A stretch of DNA of 25,556 bases from Leptofilum sp050292445 (GTDB lineage Bacteria > Chloroflexota > Anaerolineae > Promineifilales > Promineifilaceae). The DNA is taken from positions 1-25,556 of the forward strand of contig JBNKLQ010000062.1 in NCBI GenBank assembly GCA_050292445.1, read 5' to 3'. The notes under the pieces were generated by a model. The model made no database searches, was not told the DNA's origin, and was given only the letters and a program-made list of their open reading frames with translations. Each line of letters begins with the position of its first letter. The first letter of the stretch is position 1. Below are positions 23,329 to 25,556 of this stretch, one piece after another. Both the position numbers and the translations under genes were made by a program.

Positions 23329-24747
23329 TTAAGGGGCTGGCGCCAGAGCTGCCTTGAGCAAGGCAATGTCCTCAGGGTTATCAAGTAGCCAGCGGGCAAA
23401 TTCGTCGTGGGCCAGGGTATTGCGCCATTCGCGGTAGCTGCTGCCAGGCAAATCATGAAAAAAGAGAATGACGACTGTTGGTGTTACTTCGCCGATGGGG
23501 TAGGCATAGTACGCAGTGTTGAGGATGCCAGGCAGGGAACCGTTTTTGTAGCCAAGATTGCTAAATCGTTCCTGGTTGGCCGGGAAAATCATGGGCCATT
23601 CCAGGTAGCGACGAGCTAAAAAGCTGCTTTCTGGATTGCTTAGGCCATTCTGGGCGATTTGGGCCATGAGGGCGGCGTATTCACGCGGGGTGCCCTGGGC
23701 GTTGAGGGTGTGGCTAAAGTAGCGCTGATCTTGTGTAGACGGCCGTCTCTCTTCTCGGTGATAGGCTTGCTCGGCGTTACGAAAGGTGCTGTCTTGCACG
23801 TATGTTTCGGCCAACTGTACAACCTCTGTGCCATAGGTGGCTGGATTGTCTAGATAAGCTTGAATGGCTGCCCGATCGCTTTTGCCCAGCCGGGTTTGGT
23901 TGCTCATGGCCAGAAATTGGCCTAAAAAGGTGCAAGGGGCTGTTTGTTGGGTGAGGTTAAGGGAAACGGCCGTTTCCTCAATGACATCCTGTCCCAAAAG
24001 CGTGTGCAAATAATCGGTGGCGGCGTTGGCACTGTGGCGTATCATCATCCAGGGTACGTCTTCCAGACGTATCCGCTTTGGGTTGGCGAGCACTAGACCA
24101 GCCTCCGTTAGCTCGTCAATAGCCCGGTTGTGGGAGCCAAGATCGTAGCCGGGCAAATAATATTGGTCTAGCGTGTCCAGGTTAACGTAGCTGGTGGGGT
24201 CCAATTGACCAGCCGCCACGGCCTCGGCATAGGCCACCAGGTGAATGATCTTTGCTACGGAAGCGAGGGGCATTTGCACATCGGCGTTGTGGTAAACGCC
24301 GTTGGCTTCATCCCCCACGCGGTAGACGACCAGACCCACACTGCCAGGATCAGCTAGTAGATATTCCCAGGCGGGGAGCGCTGCTTCAGGCAGTTGGGCC
24401 AGTAAAGCGGCTTCAGCGGCGGGATCGGGCGAGAGGCTGGTGATGGTGGGCGTATTGTTCCTGGGCAGCAGCGGCAGCACTTGACCGCACGGTAGGCTGT
24501 CACTTTCGGTAAAGAAGGGGGTCACTGTGATAGTAGGGGTGGGCGGAACGGCCGTTTCTGTTACAGGTATGGTGGGAACGGCCGTATTGGCCAGGGTTGG
24601 CGTGGCTGACTGCGCGGCAACGGCTGCGGGATTGCTTTGCAGCTGGGCAAGGGCACTGGTGTCGGCGGCAGACGGCCGTTCACAAGCCACCGTTAGCCAC
24701 AGCAGCAGGATAAAAAAGAAGGTGAGCTTGAGTCCCTTAGGCCACAT
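23329..24747 (-). CDS. Beta-lactamase-fold serine hydrolase lipoprotein
   Basis: A 472-residue exported lipoprotein. The signal peptide ends in the lipobox LTVAC, with Cys22 as the lipidation site, followed by a Thr/Pro/Ala-rich linker (about 25-100). The catalytic domain resembles class A beta-lactamases and related peptidases: SVAK with Ser163 and Lys166, SAN (239-241, the SDN position) and KNG (401-403, the KTG position). Whether it hydrolyses beta-lactams or acts on cell-wall peptides is not decidable; no family-specific Glu166-type omega loop could be assigned. ATG 24747 was chosen because the signal peptide begins there. The same frame continues upstream to 24918, but that part is translated repeat and not protein. 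It is not operonic with the kinase, 238 bases downstream. Confidence 0.88.
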   Translation of the reverse strand: MWPKGLKLTFFFILLLWLTVACERPSAADTSALAQLQSNPAAVAAQSATPTLANTAVPTIPVTETAVPPTPTITVTPFFTESDSLPCGQVLPLLPRNNTPTITSLSPDPAAEAALLAQLPEAALPAWEYLLADPGSVGLVVYRVGDEANGVYHNADVQMPLASVAKIIHLVAYAEAVAAGQLDPTSYVNLDTLDQYYLPGYDLGSHNRAIDELTEAGLVLANPKRIRLEDVPWMMIRHSANAATDYLHTLLGQDVIEETAVSLNLTQQTAPCTFLGQFLAMSNQTRLGKSDRAAIQAYLDNPATYGTEVVQLAETYVQDSTFRNAEQAYHREERRPSTQDQRYFSHTLNAQGTPREYAALMAQIAQNGLSNPESSFLARRYLEWPMIFPANQERFSNLGYKNGSLPGILNTAYYAYPIGEVTPTVVILFFHDLPGSSYREWRNTLAHDEFARWLLDNPEDIALLKAALAPAP

Positions 24748-25063
24748 GGCGCGGGATTGTATCGTGAACGGCCGTAAGCACACACGAATCCCCCAAAACT
24801 TTAATCCGACAGTAAGGGCACTAAATCGGGGGCATGATAAAATCAGACTATGTTTGCAGATTTCAATCTTACCAAAGGTCGTGTCATACCCGCGCAGGCG
24901 GGTATCCATTTTGCTCACCAGAGTGGATGGATTCCCGCATTCGCGGGTATGACAAATAAAAAGTGCAAAGATAGTGAAAATCAGACAAGTGCAAAAAAAC
25001 AGGTAAAACGTAATTCTAAAAAAGAAGACCCACCGTTAATATCATTATGTAAAGGAATTTTCC
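24748..25063. other. Divergent spacer between the lipoprotein and beta-helix genes
   Basis: This 316-base stretch contains an ACGGCCGT palindrome (24768-24775), the palindromic repeat at 24883-24953 and the leader of the right-edge gene with AAAGGA at 25051-25056. I see no gene in it. Confidence 0.6.
24883..24953. repeat. Palindromic GTCATACCCGCG repeat
   Basis: GTCATACCCGCG (24883-24894) and CGCGGGTATGAC (24942-24953) are perfect 12-bp outer arms. Inner hairpins CCCGC/GCGGG and ATCCAT/ATGGAT add stems. This is the very common type of REP-like repeat (GTCATTCCCGC...GCGGGAATGAC) in bacterial spacers, here with a T/A substitution kept on both arms. It accounts for the false N-terminal extension of the lipoprotein gene. 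Confidence 0.8.
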
Positions 25064-25556
25064 ATGACCAAACGACTTCCCTTCCTCTTAACTGCTTTAA
25101 CCTTACCATTGCTGCTCATTGGCACCCTGATGTTTGCCACCCAAATTCGCGCCGGTACCCCGACGTATGATATTTGTGCTACCTCCTGCACTTACCCTAC
25201 CATTCAAGAAGCAGCAACGATTGGTCCCGAAGACATTCCCATGACTATTGCCCCTGAAACTTTTAGTGAGACAGTTGAGATCACGCGCTCGGTGACGCTG
25301 GTAGGTGCTGGGTCTGGCCAAACTATTATTGATGGCCAAGCGGCCGACAGCGTATTCTTGATCACCAACGGTCCCACAGTTGCCATTTCTGGTGTCACTA
25401 TCCAAAATGGTGATACGACCAGTGTAAATGGCGGCGGCGGCTTTTTAAATGAAAGTGGCAATGTGAGTCTGACCGATGTTATTGTGCAGAACAATACAGC
25501 CATCTTTGGGGCGGGCATCACTAACGAGGGTACGATGACCCTGGACGATGTCATCG
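25064..25556 (+). CDS. Secreted right-handed beta-helix protein, cut by the right edge
   Basis: ATG 25064, preceded by AAAGGA at 25051-25056, opens a frame of 164 complete codons that runs off the right edge. A signal peptide is clear (MTKRLPFLL then a hydrophobic stretch, cleavage near residue 30, QIRAG). The mature part begins YDICATSCTYPTIQEAA, the usual opening of pectate-lyase-like surface proteins. It continues with repeating strand units such as VTLVGAGSGQTIIDG and VAISGVTIQNGDT, then LTDVIVQNNTA, typical of a parallel beta-helix. Such proteins are exported and bind or display surface structures; no enzymatic residues are visible. The C-terminal part, and any anchor, lie outside the window. 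Confidence 0.88.
   Translation, partial: MTKRLPFLLTALTLPLLLIGTLMFATQIRAGTPTYDICATSCTYPTIQEAATIGPEDIPMTIAPETFSETVEITRSVTLVGAGSGQTIIDGQAADSVFLITNGPTVAISGVTIQNGDTTSVNGGGGFLNESGNVSLTDVIVQNNTAIFGAGITNEGTMTLDDVI

Larger units (their letters stand above)
983..24775. repeat. Dispersed ACGGCCGT palindrome, about 41 sites
   Basis: Start positions by my reading: 983, 1069, 1787, 2377, 3097, 3540, 4392, 5029, 5911, 6569, 6993, 7450, 7993, 8750, 9136, 9515, 10975, 12168, 13069, 13546, 13630, 14032, 14646, 15102, 15967, 16150, 16386, 16957, 17366, 17480, 17675, 18100, 18911, 20625, 21450, 23739, 23966, 24548, 24578, 24672 and 24768. Most lie inside genes and in all reading frames (coding TAV, NGR or ERP). 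A common longer form is GGAAACGGCCGTTTCC. It contains the CGGCCG hexamer. Function unknown. Confidence 0.9.

Noticed and set aside
24748..24918. N-terminal extension of the lipoprotein (57 extra residues)
   Set aside because: It is translated from the palindromic repeat and would place the lipobox signal far inside the protein.
1..25556. tRNA genes, CRISPR arrays, transposases or phage genes
   Set aside because: No cloverleaf-like sequence with a GTTCGA-type loop, no regularly spaced direct repeats and no DDE or integrase-like proteins were seen.

Overview
The window looks like a chromosome segment from a member of the Chloroflexota, probably an Anaerolineae-, Caldilineae- or Ardenticatenia-like lineage. 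This is inferred from gene content (a DUF2339 multi-span protein, secreted proteins with Thr/Pro-rich linkers, an NRPS beside housekeeping genes) and from spacers packed with palindromic repeats. No rRNA or other marker gene is present to confirm it. I see no tRNA, rRNA, CRISPR array, transposase or phage gene. Fourteen protein genes are supported, two of them cut by the window edges, plus one doubtful 38-codon ORF.

Layout. Positions 1-51 hold the first codons of a minus-strand gene running off the left edge. From 421 to 4562 three plus-strand genes form a likely operon: a stand-alone adenylation enzyme, a six-span membrane protein with a C-terminal FAD/NAD(P) reductase domain, and a crotonase. 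The first two together match the domain order of the fungal TmpL fusion protein (AMP-binding, six TM, FAD/NAD(P)), here split into two genes. A strong bidirectional terminator follows at 4583-4620. Two minus-strand genes come next: a secreted propeller-like protein with a Thr/Pro linker (4648-6672) and a zinc-ribbon DUF2339 membrane protein (7029-9356). A 535-base divergent spacer separates these from a 2005-residue NRPS (9892-15909) with the order A-T-C-A-T-TE.

The right part is mostly minus-strand. It holds a translationally coupled methyltransferase-NUDIX-DusB operon (18159 down to 15906), a mechanosensitive channel plus MFS transporter pair (20311 down to 18310), a hybrid sensor histidine kinase without a visible response regulator (23090-20562), and a beta-lactamase-fold lipoprotein (24747-23329). 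A secreted beta-helix protein begins at 25064 on the plus strand and runs off the right edge.

The most notable signals are these. (1) The 8-base palindrome ACGGCCGT occurs about 41 times by my count against about 0.4 expected, resembling cyanobacterial HIP1 in behaviour but with a different sequence. (2) The split TmpL-like operon. (3) The NRPS, whose second A domain closely resembles that of fungal LYS2 (alpha-aminoadipate reductase), whose first A domain lacks the usual amine-binding Asp, and whose thioesterase has Cys in place of the nucleophilic Ser. (4) A two-copy dispersed element (9372-9452 and 20394-20475) with a conserved hairpin showing a compensatory base change.
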